A DNA stretch of 64,000 bases, from assembly GCF_041296385.1 (NCBI RefSeq), contig NW_027184062.1:873001-937000 (forward strand), in the 5' to 3' direction. Within the stretch, counting starts at the first letter, position 1. Every line of letters starts with the position of its first letter. The translations under genes were made by a program, and so were the position numbers. Below are positions 1 through 12,069 of this stretch, piece after piece. Below the pieces are notes generated by a model. The model was not told where the DNA came from and did no database searches. It saw only the letters and a list, made by a program, of their open reading frames with translations. Source of the stretch: Aphelocoma coerulescens. Its lineage: Eukaryota > Chordata > Aves > Passeriformes > Corvidae.

Positions 1-479
1 AGCTCTTGGCTGGCGCGGCCCCAGTCGTGTGGAAGCAGTTGGTGGAAGAGCTCCGCTGTGCATCCTGCCTCTTGGAGACATAAAAGGATGTAACCCTGCG
101 CGTAGCGGGGAAGCAAGACGAATCTTTTCATTGTTGGCTGAGCAGTTTCTACGCGGCAAAAGTAAAGGCACTTTCAGCACGGCCTCTTTGTTTCAGAACC
201 TTTTCTGTGCCATCATGAACATGCTCAACATGCCACTCGCACCCGCTGAACTGCATCAAAGGCTCTGGAGATAGGCACTTTCCTTCAAGCTCTCTGTAGC
301 ATCGTACCCTCCACCTCTGGCGGATCCCAAAGCCCTTCCAAACATCCAGCAGCTGCACGCAGAGAACAAGTGCTAGAACAAGGCGTTGGCCTTCCTAGTC
401 CTTTTAAAGTCTGTGAACTAGGCGAAACATTCCAGTGAGCAGCACTTTCCTTCGCAACTATATCTAGAGCATCATCACA

Positions 480-1770
480 TTCTCTCCAAGTGGGTAAGTC
501 CACCCTTGCAGCGCAGCGTTTGCAGCCACAGTTCGGACTGAGAGATAGGCCAGGTGAGAAAGCATTTCTTGACTATCCCTCTTCTCTGGAAGACTTGATA
601 CTCGCAGCGCGACCACGTCCACACACCTTCAGTGTGGCCAGGTTCAAGCAGCTAGAGCTCCCAGAGATGGGAGAGTCAGGAGAGAAGACGTTCCAAAAGT
701 ACCGTGTACTTACAGCAGCATTAAAACTGTGCACAGCAGTCTGCAGCACTGTAGACTGCGGCTTCTCCGACAGACGAGCCATCCCATTGTTGCCTCTCGC
801 AGCCTGCTTGCTAGCTGCTCTCCTGAAGAAAAGAACTAGAAGAAAAAGCCAATGCTGGGCTGCACCTTCCCCTTGCCTTACGTAAAGCCACCTAAACTCC
901 CCGCTGCACTCTCTATTTCCCCTCTCCTTGGAAGCGACCACTGTGTTTGCTGCATCTCGAAGCCTAAAGTTAAGCGCCAGTGGTTTTGGGGATGGTTGGA
1001 AGAGGGATAAGTAGTAGCACAAGTAAGTAGTTGTCGTTGAACTTCCTCCTTCTCAGTGCTAACGTGAATTGGGCAGGCAGGCGAGTGCCAGCAACGCTCC
1101 TTTCTCAGTTTGTACGCTGCGGACACCAGCCCGGTGCTATGCGCCTTCGTTCGGCCTCTTTAGTACCCATGTCGCTCTTTCATTCAGCCGGAGTCGAAGC
1201 GTGGTCTGCTTCTCGCCCAGAGAGCACGGTGCCGGCAGCGAAATGCCCCAGCCGACTGCTTCTGCCCACACACGCCTGGTCTATGCACTTTCCCTCGCAG
1301 CGACATACAGCAGCACTTTCGGTCTTTTCTTGTCGTCCAAATGCAAAGGGAAAGAGTCTCAGCTCCGTCTGGCACAGTTTTAGGTCAACAAGCTTACCCG
1401 GAGCTTACCCGCGACGCGTGGAAACTTGTGTTTGCACCACATTCAAGTGGTTGCCGTCTTTCCTTTACAGCCTGCAGAGCACCGTCAGACCGCGGTGCTC
1501 TCTGCACCTGCCTTCTCAGTTCTAAGTACCACCGCGCCCCTTAAAGCCTTGCAGGAAGCAAAGACACGGATAGTCATCTCGCAGAGAAGAACGTGGAAGG
1601 ACGAAAGGATGATCTTCCTTTCTCCTGCTTCTTGCCTGAATTGTGGTGCTGTATTGAAAGTCTTGGCTAGCGAAAAGCTCATCCAGCAAGTGCCTCATTC
1701 CTGCCGCATCTCGCTGACGAGAGTTTCACGAAGAGTTTAGACTCTGGAAACAGCAAGAAAATGATTGTAC
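480..1770 (+). repeat. tandem unit L1 (most diverged, left arm)
   Basis: This is the outermost complete unit of the left arm. It shares blocks in the same order as the next two units: a marker at 1191, a block near 1497-1530 containing ctgcacctgccttctc, and a block near 1600-1700. It differs from them by many substitutions and short indels, whereas units L2 and L3 are nearly identical over long stretches. Its mirror partner is at about 7370-8640. Boundaries are approximate. Confidence 0.75.
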
Positions 1771-3180
1771 GTCGAGCTGAGGAAAATCCGTGCACAGCAC
1801 ACTGTGGATGCGTGCAGTGTTCGCGCTGAAGAGCGCCAAAACGCAAAGCCATCGCTGGGCTTCAGTTTCGTCCAGACGGCAGAAGGCAAAGAACGAAGCA
1901 ACTGGGCACCGCGTTAACGTACTCAGTGGACCGAATTTCAAATGTCCAGCCAAAAGCTGCTTCATAAGCAGATTCAGCTGAGAATGCTCTGGCTGCTTCA
2001 CAAAGTAAGGCGCAGCCGTTTCCATTCATCACACTACCTGGCCAGAAGCAGTATCCTACACCTTCAATGCTGCAGCGTCCATGCAGCTGGAGCACACGCA
2101 GTAGGACGCGTCGAGATAGAAGGCGGTCTTCAAGTACCCCCTTCTCCAAGCAGCCTTGAAACTGAGCACAACACACTGCGGCTCGGGAGCTTCCTTCTCA
2201 GATAGACGTGCCGTCACGTTATTCACTCTCGCAGCTCCGTTGCCCACTTGCAGCAGCTGCTACCAAAGCAAAATGCTCCAGAAGTAAAAAGCACTGCCGG
2301 GCTGTACTTTCGCCTTGCCGCACGTGAAGCACCATAAACTGTCCGCTGTACTCTTTATTTCCCTTCTCCGCCGCATCTACCACTGTCATCTCTGCATCTC
2401 GAAGCATAAAAGCTCGGCACAATTCTTCCCAGGGAAAGCTGGAAGAGAAATAGGTAGCAGCACAAGTAGCTGCAAGTGGAACTTTTGTTTTCAACTGCTA
2501 ACGTGAATCCGCAAAGAAGCGAGCGGCAGCCACGCTTCTTCTTGCAGCCTGTGCGATGCGCACACCAGCTCGGTGCTCTGCGCCCTCATTCGTATGCTCT
2601 TCGTACCATGTCGCGCTTTTCATTCTGCCGGAGTCGAAGCGTCGTCTACTTCTCGCCCGGAGAGCACGGTGCCGGAAGAGAAATGCCCCAGCCGACCGCC
2701 CTTCCGAAACACACCAGGGCTATGCACTTTTCTCGCAGCGACATACAGCAGCACTTTCGGTCTTTTCTTGTCGTCCAAATGTAAGGGGAAAGATTCTCAG
2801 CAATGTCGGGCACAGAGAACAGTTTTAGGTCAACAAGCACGCCCAGAGCTTGCCCGCGACTCGTGGAAACTTGTGTTTGCACACATTCCAGTGGCAGCCC
2901 TCTTTCCTTTACAGCCTGCAGAGCGCCGTCAGATCGCGGTGCTCTCTGCACCTGCCTTCTCCCTTCCAAGTACCACTGCGCACAATATAGCCTTGCAGGA
3001 AGCAAAGGCGCGGATAGTCGTCTCGCAGAGAAGAACGTGCAAAGACGAAAAGATGTTCTTCCTTTCTCCTCCTTGTCGCCCAGATTGTGGGGCTGTAGTG
3101 AAAGCCATGGCCAGCAAAAGGCTAATCCAGCAAGTGTTTCTCACCTGATGCATTTCGCTGAGGGAGAGCTGAGGAAAATC
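1771..3180 (+). repeat. tandem unit L2 (left arm)
   Basis: This unit spans from one copy of the block 'gctgaggaaaatccgtgcacagcac' (1776 region) to the next copy at about 3170. The internal stretch 1930-2480 repeats almost base for base at 3320-3870, an offset of about 1392 bp. Its mirror partner in the right arm is at about 5995-7370. Confidence 0.8.
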
Positions 3181-4650
3181 CTTGCACAGCACACTGCGGA
3201 TGCGTGCAGTACACATGCTGAAGAGCGGCAAAACTCAAAGCCATCGCTGGGCTTCAGTTCTGTCCAGACCGCAGAAGGCGAAGAACGAAGCAGCTGGGCA
3301 CCGCGTTAACGTACTCAGTGGACCGAATTTCAAATGTCCAGCCAAAAGCTGCTTCATAAGCAGATTCAGCTGAGAATGCTCTGGCTGCTTCACAAAGTAA
3401 GGCGCAGCCGTTTCCATTCATCACACTACCTGGCCAGAAGCAGTATCCTACACCTTCAATGCTGCAGCGTCCATGCAGCTGGAGCACACGCAGTAGGACG
3501 CGTCGAGATAGAAGGCGGTCTTCAAGTTACCCCCCTTCTCCAAGCAGCCTTGAAACTGAGCACAACACACTGCGGCTCGGGAGCTTCCTTCTCAGACGTA
3601 CCGTCACGTTATTCACTCTCGCAGCTCCGTTGCCCACTTGCAGCAGCTGCTACCAAAGCAAAATGCTCCAGAAGTAAAAAGCACTGCCGGGCTGTACTTT
3701 CGCCTTGCCGCACGTGAAGCACCATAAACTGTCCGCTGTACTCTTTATTTCCCTTCTCCGCCGCATCTACCACTGTCATCTCTGCATCTCGAAGCATAAA
3801 GCTCGGCACAATTCCTCCCAGGGAAAGCTGGAAGAGAAATAGGTAGCAGCACAAGTAGCTGCAAGTGGAACTTTCTGTTTTAAAACGCTAACGTGAATCC
3901 GGAAACAAGCGAGTAACAGCCGGGCTTCCTCTTGCAGCCTGTGCGATGCACACACCAGCTCGGTGCTCTGCCCTCATTCTTTAATGCTCTTCGTACCATG
4001 TCGCGCTTTCATTCTGCCGGAGTCGAAGCGTCGTCTACTTCTCGCCCAGAGAGCACGGTGCCAGCGGAGAAAGGCTCCAGAAAAACGCTCCAGGCTGCTG
4101 ATCCTTCCCAAACACACCAGGGCTATGCACTTTCCTTCGCAGCGCTAAGTAGCATCGCATTCTGTTTGCATTGGAGCCGGAATGTAAAGGGAAAGATTCT
4201 CGGCTACGTCTCACTCAGCGCCCAGTTTTAGGTCACCAAGCTTACCCGGAGCTTACCCGCGACGCGTGGAAATTGGTATTTGAACCACATTCAAGTGGTA
4301 GCTTTCTTTTCTTTAAGCCTGCAGAGCGCCGTCAGATCGCGGTGCTCTCTGCACCTGCCTTCTCCCTTCCAAGTACCACCGCGCACCTTACAGCCTTGCA
4401 GGGAGCAAAGACGTGGAGAGATGTCTCGCAGAGAAGATCGTGCAAAGACGAAAAGATGTTCTTCTTTGCTCTTCCTCGTCGCCCAGATTGTGGTGCTCTA
4501 CTGAAAGCGTGGGCTAACGAATGGCTAATCTAGCATGTGCTTCCCTTCTAATGCATTTCGCTGAGCGAGAGCTGAGGAAAATCCTTGCACTGTACACTAT
4601 GGATGCGTGCAGTAGACACGCAGAAGAGCGGCACAGCTCATAACCATCGC
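3181..4650 (+). repeat. tandem unit L3 (left arm, inner)
   Basis: The first part (3181-3870) is nearly identical to unit L2. The second part, from about 3880, is more diverged and holds extra sequence around 4060-4110. It ends at the palindrome junction. Its partner in the right arm (about 4675-5995) is shorter by about 150 bp. Confidence 0.75.
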
Positions 4651-4659
4651 ACACTCCAG

Positions 4660-4673
4660 CCCAGAGCTCTGGG
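4660..4673. repeat. 14-bp perfect palindrome near arm junction
   Basis: The bases cccagagctctggg read the same on both strands. They lie within about 20 bp of the point where the left-arm orientation changes to the right-arm orientation. There is no unique spacer longer than a few tens of bases between the arms. Confidence 0.7.
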
Positions 4674-7600
4674 GCTGCGTTCTTCTCAATTTCCGGCGCT
4701 GGACAGAACTGAGACATTGAGCTTTGGCTCTCTTTAGTGTGTGTACTGCACGCATCCAGAGCGCGCTGTGCACAGATTCTCCTCAGCGCTACGTGCAAGC
4801 ACAGACTTTCTGCTTCGCAGAGCCCAACTGTCCGCCGAAGCTCTCGCTCAGAGAAATGTGTCAGGAGAGAAGCACTTGCTGGATTAGCCTTTCACTGGCC
4901 AACAGTTCCAAAGAAGCACCATAGTCTTCTTGCGAGAAAGGATAATAAAACACATGTATTGTCCCAGCAAAGTTCTCTGTGCGAGCCGAAGCCGAGAATC
5001 TTTCCCTTAAGATTAAGACCATAACGCAGACAGCATTTTGTGCTACTTAACGCTGAGAGGGATAGCCCAGGTGTGTTTCGGCAGAGGCAGAAGCCCGGAG
5101 CGTTTCTCTGCCGGCACCGTGCTCTCAGGCGAGAAGTAGACGACGCTTCGACTCCGGCAGAATGAAAAGCGCGACATGGTACGAAGAGCATACGAATGAG
5201 GGCGCAGAGCACCGAGCTGGTGTGCGCATCGCACAGGCTGCAAGAAGAAGCGTGGCTGCCGCTCGCTTCTTTTCGGATTCACGTTAGCAGTTGAAAACAA
5301 AAGTTCCACTTGCAGCTACTTGTGCTGCTACCTATTTCTCTTCCAGCTTTCCCTGGGAGGAATTGTGCCGAGCTTTATGCTTCGAGATGCAGAGATGACA
5401 GTGGTAGATGCGGCGGAGAAGGGAAATAAAGAGTACAGCGGACAGTTTATGGTGCTTCACGTGCGGCAAGGCGAAAGTACAGCCCGGCAGTGCTTTTTAC
5501 TTCTGGAGCATTTTGCTTTGGTAGCACCTGCTGCTAGTGGGCAACGGAGCTGCGAGAGTGAATAACGTGACGGTACGTCTATCTGAGAAGGAAGCTCCCG
5601 AGCCGCAGTGTGTTGTGCTCAGTTTCAAGGCTGCTTGGAGAAGGGGGTACTTGAAGACCGCCTTCTATCTCGACGCGTCCTACTGCGTGTGCTCCAGCTG
5701 CATGGACGCTGCAGCATTGAAGGTGTAGGATACTGCTTCTGGCCAGGTAGTGTGATGAATGGAAACGGCCGCGCCTTACTTTGTGAAGCAGCCAGAGCAT
5801 TCTCAGCTGAATCTGCTTATGAAGCAGCTTTTGGCTGGACATTTGAAATTCGGTCCACTGAGTACGTTAACGCGGTGCCCAGCTGCTTCGTTCTTCGCCT
5901 TCTGCGGTCTGGACAGAACTGAAGCCCAGCGATGGCTTTGAGTTTTGCCGCTCTTCAGCATGTGTACTGCACGCATCCACAGTGTGCTGTGCAAGGATTT
6001 TCCTCAGCTCTCCCTCAGCGAAATGCATCAGGTGAGAAACACTTGCTGGATCAGCCTTTCGCTGGCCATGGCTTTCACTACAGCCCCACAATCTGGGCGA
6101 CAAGGAGGAGAAAGGAAGAACATCTTTTCGTCTTTGCACGTTCTTCTCTGCGAGACGACTATCTGCGCCTTTGCTTCCTGCAAGGCTATATTGTGCGCAG
6201 TGGTACCTGGAAGGGAGAAGGCAGGTGCAGAGAGCACCGCGATCTGACGGCGCTCTGCAGGCTGTAAAGGAAAGAGGGCTGCCACTGGAATGTGTGCAAA
6301 CACAAGTTTCCACGAGTCGCGGGCAAGCTCTGGGCGTGCTTGTTGACCTAAAACTGTTCTCTGTGCCCGACATTGCTGAGAATCTTTCCCCTTACATTTG
6401 GACGACAAGAAAAGACCGAAAGTGCTGCTGTATGTCGCTGCGAGAAAAGTGCATAGCCCTGGTGTGTTTCGGAAGGGCGGTCGGCTGGGGCATTTCTCTT
6501 CCGGCACCGTGCTCTCCGGGCGAGAAGTAGACGACGCTTCGACTCCGGCAGAATGAAAAGCGCGACATGGTACGAAGAGCATACGAATGAGGGCGCAGAG
6601 CACCGAGCTGGTGTGCGCATCGCACAGGCTGCAAGAAGAAGCGTGGCTGCCGCTCACTTCTTTTCGGATTCACGTTAGCAGTTGAAAACAAAAGTTCCAC
6701 TTGCAGCTACTTGTGCTGCTACCTATTTCTCTTCCAGCTTTCCCTGGGAAGAATTGTGCCGAGCTTTTATGCTTCGAGATGCAGAGATGACAGTGGTAGA
6801 TGCGGCGGAGAAGGGAAATAAAGAGTACAGCGGACAGTTTATGGTGCTTCACGTGCGGCAAGGCGAAAGTACAGCCCGGCAGTGCTTTTTACTTCTGGAG
6901 CATTTTGCTTTGGTAGCAGCTGCTGCAAGTGGGCAACGGAGCTGCGAGAGTGAATAACGTGACGGCACGTCTATCTGAGAAGGAAGCTCCCGAGCCGCAG
7001 TGTGTTGTGCCCAGTTTCAAGGCTGCTTGGAGGAGGGGGGTACTTGAAGAACGCCTTCTATCTCGATGCGTCCTACTGCGTGTGCTCCAGCTGCATGGAC
7101 GCTGCAGCATTGAAGGTGTAGGATACTGCTTCTGGCCAGGTAGTGTGATGAATGGAAACGGCTGCGCCTTACTTTGTGAAGCAGCCAGAGCATTCTCAGC
7201 TGAATCTGCTTATGAAGCAGCTTTTGGCTGGACATTTGAAATTCGGTCCACTGAGTACGTTAACGCGGTGCCCAGCTGCTTCGTTCTTCGCCTTCTGCGG
7301 TCTGGACAGAACTGACGCCCAGCGATGACTTTTAGCTGTGGCTCTCTTCAGCATGTGTACTGCACGCATCCGCAGTGTGCTGTGCAAGGATTTTCCTCAG
7401 CTCTCCCTCAGCGAAATGCATCAGGTGAGAAACACTTGCTGAATTAGCCTTTCGCTGGCCAAGGCTTTTAATACAGCACCACAATATGGGCGACGAGGAG
7501 AAAGGAAGAACATCTTTTCGTCCTGGCACGTTCTTCTGAGCGACATGACTATCCGCATGTTTGCTTCCTGCAAGGCTGTATTGTGCGCGGCGGTATTGGA

Positions 7601-9126
7601 ACTGAGAAGGCAGGTGCAGAGAGCACCGGGATCTGACGGCGTTCTGCAGCCTGTCAAGGAAAGACGGCTACCACTTGAATGTGGTGCAAACACAAGTTTC
7701 CACGCGTCGAGGGCAAGCTCTGGGCGTGCTGGTTGACCTAAAACTGTTCTCTGGGCGGGACATAGCAGAGAATCTTTCCCTTTCCATTTGGACGACAAGA
7801 AAGACCGAAAGTGCTGCTGTATGTCGCAGCGAGGGAAAGTGCATAGACCAGGCGTGTGTCGGCAGAAGCAGTCGGCTGGGGCATTTCTCTTCCGGCACCG
7901 TGCTCTCTGGGCGAGAAGTAGACGACGCTTCGACTCCGGCTGAATGAAAGAGCGACATGGGTACTAAAGAGGCCGAACGAAGGCGCAGAGCACCGGACTC
8001 GTGTCCGCAGCGTACAAACTGAGAAAGGAGCGTGGCTAGCACTCGCCTGCCTGCCCAATTCACGTTAGCACTGAGAAGGAGGAAGTTCAACGACAACTAC
8101 TTCCTTGTGCTACTACTTATCCCTCTTCCAACCATCCCCAAAACCACTGGCGCTTAACTTTAGGCTTCGAGATGCAGCAAACACAGTGGTCGCTTCCAAG
8201 GAGAGGGGAAGTAGAGAGTGCAGCGGGGAGTTTAGGTGGCTTTACGTAAGGCAAGGGGAAGGTGCAGCCCAGCATTGGCTTTTTCTTCTAGTTCTTTTCT
8301 TCAGGAGAGCAGCTAGCAAGCAGGCTGCGAGAGGCAACAATGGGATGGCTCGTCTGTCGGAGAAGCCGCAGTCTACAGTGCTGCAGACTGCTGTGCACAG
8401 TTTTAATGCTGCTGTAAGTACACGGTACTTTTGGAACGTCTTCTCTCCTGACTCTCCCATCTCTGGGAGCTCTAGCTGCTTGAACCTGGCCACACTGAAG
8501 GTGTGTGGACGTGGTCGCGCTGCGAGTATCAAGTCTTCCAGAGAAGAGGGATAGTCAAGAAATGCTTTCTCACCTGGCCTATCTCTCAGTCCGAACTGTG
8601 GCTGCAAACGCTGCGCTGCAAGGGTGGACTTACCCACTTGGAGAGAATGTGATGATGCTCTAGATATAGTTGCGAAGGAAAGTGCTGCTCACTGGAATGT
8701 TTCGCCTAGTTCACAGACTTTAAAAGGACTAGGAAGGCCAACGCCTTGTTCTAGCACTTGTTCTCTGCGTGCAGCTGCTGGATGTTTGGAAGGGCTTTGG
8801 GATCCGCCAGAGGTGGAGGGTACGATGCTACAGAGAGCTTGAAGGAAAGTGCCTATCTCCAGAGCCTTTGATGCAGTTCAGCGGGTGCGAGTGGCATGTT
8901 GAGCATGTTCATGATGGCACAGAAAAGGTTCTGAAACAAAGAGGCCGTGCTGAAAGTGCCTTTACTTTTGCCGCGTAGAAACTGCTCAGCCAACAATGAA
9001 AAGATTCGTCTTGCTTCCCCGCTACGCGCAGGGTTACATCCTTTTATGTCTCCAAGAGGCAGGATGCACAGCAGAGCTCTTCCACCAACTGCTTCCACAC
9101 GACTGGGGCCGCGCCAGCCAAGCGCT
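4674..9126 (-). repeat. right arm of palindrome, three inverted units
   Basis: The arm contains three copies of the ~1.39 kb unit in reverse orientation, with markers at 5145, 6536 and 7927. The outer ~800 bp (8100-9126) is close to a perfect reverse complement of 1-1020. The arm stops matching at 9120-9126, which may be the true outer boundary or simply where the left arm leaves the window. Confidence 0.9.
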
Positions 9127-9940
9127 TTTTGCCGGGCACTGTCAGCGCTCATGGAAACAACCACACGATGGCGCTGCAGACTTGCAAAAGAAGGCCAAGC
9201 ACCTGGCCCAGCTCGAAACCACCCCAAGGGCAGACAGAGGCAACTTGCAAACGGCCCTGCACTCAAATCAACGGTGTCAGGACAAAAAGATTGCCCTCAT
9301 CTTCCCCTTCCAAGAGCACACTCTTCTTTACACCACACCTCTTTGGCCCAAACAAATCTTTTCCCTCTCGCAGATTCCGCCCACCAACTTGAAACCATCT
9401 GGCAAAAACAGGGCTCAAAACAGTGCCAGCTGAGGAAGATCTTGCTGCCTACAACTTCACCTGCACCCCTCAAACTAGCAGCACACACGCTGTTCTCAGC
9501 ACTCTCCTTCTCAGCTCTAGGTACCATCCTAAGCCTTCCCTCTCCCAGAGTCAGGATCCAAAGGCAACGGCACCAGGGACTGCTCACACACTGAAGGCAC
9601 CAGGACAAATAGCTTAAGAGCTTGGCCTTTGCATTCCCACTGACAGCTCAACAGCTCGAACCCAGAGAGAGCTCTGCCTGTTGGGAAAAGCCTTTAAAAT
9701 CCCTAGGAGTACCTGATGTGCACATCCAAACCTGCCTTCCTTGCCAAAGAGAGCAACTACAAGCCCATCTCCAAAGAAACGGCATCCCCTCCTCCAAAAT
9801 ACAACACATCCAGCGACTGATCCACCTCCAGTATTGAATATGTCCAACAATTGCCCCTACACGCACAGGGGCCAGAAGAGAAATGTCTTGCTGGACTATT
9901 CCCCCCCACGGTACCTTAACATCTGCTCCAGCAACACTGG
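9127..9940 (+). repeat. decayed copy of the palindrome repeat family
   Basis: The block near 9490-9530 (ctccttctcagctctaggtaccatcc) resembles 1505-1535 (ctgccttctcagttctaagtaccaccg) and equivalent blocks in every unit. A preceding gctgaggaagatcttgc matches the unit's gctgaggaaaatccttgc. The rest is heavily diverged. No gene is recognised; the short open frames here on both strands are not supported as coding. Confidence 0.5.
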
Positions 9941-11060
9941 CACTATGTCCTTGCCTTCCCAAGGAAAGGCTCTCCGAGTCTCTTGGCCTTGCCTTGTCTA
10001 GTTCTTCTTAAGGTACCCTTGCTCTGCTTCCTTTGCCTGCGTCTGCCTTGCCTCGCACTGCCTACAACTTGCTGGCTTTGCTTTGCCCGGCCTTCCACTC
10101 TTTCCCTTGCCTTCCATGCAGGCAAGGCGCTGCAAACCGAGTGCAGGCAATTGTGGGCAAGTCAAGGGAGAGGTAGGCAAGGCCAGAGCAGTGAGGGGAA
10201 AGCAAATGGAGTGGTAGGCAAGAGAAGGCCCAGAAGTTAGAGGCAAGGCTGGCTGTAGGAAGGAAGGGCCACTGATGGGAAGGCCAGGCAGAAACAGGAA
10301 GGGCTCAGCAAGCCAAGGCCTGGAGGAAAACAGTAGGCAGGTCATGTGCGGGGCAGGGCCCTGCAAAGGAATGCAAGGCTCCAGAGGGCTAGCAGGGCAA
10401 GGCAAGGCAACTGTTGTGTTGCCAAGGCAAGGCCAGGCAAGGCAGGTGAGAAGTACATTCAAGGACTGCTGGTGCACAAAAGTGGCCAGGACCAAGTGCT
10501 CTGTGTGGCCTTGATCCCGCGTGGGTCATCTCTCCTCTGTACCTAAAAGACTTGAGCTACCTGCTTTCCCTTGTATGCAAAAGAACTCTCTTTCTGGTCC
10601 CCGAGCTCAAGGGCAAAATGTGAATTGCCCCTCCAAGGTTCAAGACATGCAAGGATTGCTCCCAGACAAAGGCTGCCCACAGAGATGAGTGTGGCAACAT
10701 GCGTCCTCCCCTGGTCTTCCTCTCATGGGATCCTGAAACACCGGAGATGCTTGAGAGCTTTGAGATTCCTCGGAGGAGCAGAAAGGGCAGGGCAAGGCCC
10801 AGAAATGTCACTGCAAAGGGGTGTTGAATTCCAGGTGGGGGAGGGGTGAGCAAGGTCATGCACGGCAAGGGAGGGGTTCAAGGGCAAGGCAAGGCAAGTG
10901 GTGGCTTTGCGAGGCGAGGCAAGGCAATGAGGGTCCTAGAAGGAAAAGGAAAGATGAGGCCAGACCTAGACAAATGTGAAAGGAAGTCAGGTGGGGGATG
11001 GGTGAGCAAGTCAGTGCAAGGCAGGGGAGAAAAGGCAGGTTGAGGGAAGGCTACAGAGGG
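9941..11060. repeat. degenerate CCTTG/CAAGG repeat with strand switch
   Basis: From about 9945 to 10120 the plus strand is rich in ccttgcc, tttgcc and similar words. From about 10120 to 10460, and again at 10840-11090, it is rich in the complementary words ggcaagg and caaggca. The two halves are therefore loosely inverted relative to each other around 10120. There is no regular period; it reads as a decayed simple repeat. No gene is seen. Confidence 0.7.
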
Positions 11061-11185
11061 GGCAGCAAGGAAATGCAAGGCATGGGGAAGCATGCGAGGA
11101 GTGGGTGCTGCCAGCTGGTGGGGATGGCAGGGGCGGGGCCACTGCAAGTAGCATGGTGGGGGTGTGGAGGGGGTGTTAGTGTGCC

Positions 11186-11250
11186 GGAGGGGCGTGTGTG
11201 TGTGTGTGTGCAGTGGAGTGCAGGGTAAGTGCAGGTGTGTGTGTGCATAT
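11186..11250. repeat. TG-rich microsatellite
   Basis: A gtgtgtgtgtgtgtg run near 11199-11211 is followed by more interrupted tg/gtgtgtg at 11235-11246. It is short and imperfect. Confidence 0.7.
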
Positions 11251-11315
11251 ACGGGGGTTTTGTGCCAGGTGCTGTGCCGGGGAGAGCCGTTCCACCGCAA
11301 GGAAGGTGTGGGAGT

Positions 11316-11756
11316 GAAAGGAGTAAGATAGATGTGTCTTTACAAAGAGACCGTGTGAATCTCTCCTTAGACAAGGCTAGGAATTTACAGGGGGGGAAGT
11401 AACAGAAGAAAGTATTCGTTCTAGAAACTGTTACTAATCAACAGAGACTGTTGCTCAGCCAAGGCCCTGCTAAATTCCTGAACCTAGAGCAAGGCAGCAA
11501 AGACTTCCTAGCATTAGGAATAGTTTGGTTTTCTTCCTTTTCCATTCCAAAAGGGGAGTGCATATTAGAGGGGGGCATAGAGTAGGCAGTTCCGGAAGTC
11601 TGTAATTCCCGAGTACCTCAGAGGGTGCTGTTGCCAGGAACTTAGCATCAGAAGGGGGCTGCATCCTGCAATCATTTGAGAGACTCCATGGCAAAAGCCC
11701 CATGGCCTCTCCCTGGAGTTGAAGAATGTTACAGGACTCCTCTGTCTCCTTTTTGG
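11316..11756 (+). repeat. 5' LTR of class I ERV, truncated
   Basis: It aligns over its length to 14952-15400, sharing for example gtctttacaaagagaccgtg, gcagttccggaagtctgta and ctcctctgtctcctttt. Alignment ends at 11755, just before the place where the other copy has a TATA-like ggatataaac. What follows (11757-11990) is not recognised, so the boundary is probably a deletion joining U3 to internal sequence. Confidence 0.75.
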
Positions 11757-12069
11757 TGGATGAAGAAACTCAGAAAGCCACACTTCTGCCAGAACTCTCC
11801 AAGATGCCCCCTTTGCTCCCCGTGACTCCATCACTGCCCAGGAAGCTGTCTTTTCTACCACAGCAGTTTGACATACAGTTAAAAGTCGTGTGGCAGAGAA
11901 AAAAGGCAAGAATTGGTTTCCAAGGGATGGCAAACAAGAGATACCAGAACCTTTGGCCCTACCAATATTAAAGCAACTCCATTAAGAGAGTTCTTGCACT
12001 TCCTGAGGATTGGCAGAAGCCTATCTCATGATGTATGTTGCTGGGGGTCTTTTTAGACTGGCAAAAGGA

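Larger units (their letters stand above)
1..9126. repeat. ~9.1 kb imperfect palindrome of tandem ~1.4 kb units
   Basis: The sequence from base 7 rightward is the reverse complement of the sequence ending at 9120, and the match runs inward with small indels until the arms meet near 4650-4675. Paired coordinates sum to 9127 at the outer edge and about 9176 nearer the middle, so the arms differ by some tens of bases there. The right arm has lost roughly 150 bp close to the centre. A marker 10-mer (gagtcgaagc) occurs at 1191, 2631 and 4020 on plus and inverted at 5145, 6536 and 7927, giving three direct units per arm with spacings of 1440, 1389, 1391 and 1391 bp. The left end is cut by the window. 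I do not recognise the unit as a named element. Long open frames occur on both strands but are not held across units. Confidence 0.93.

Noticed and set aside
2573..6657. Long open frames on both strands of the palindrome (up to 209 codons) as genes
   Set aside because: They appear in mirror pairs only because the DNA is palindromic, are not kept in the more diverged units L1 and L3, overlap other frames of similar length and show no recognisable domain.
480..9126. CRISPR-like or immunity array
   Set aside because: The repeat unit is 1.4 kb with no short repeat-spacer structure, and the window is vertebrate DNA.
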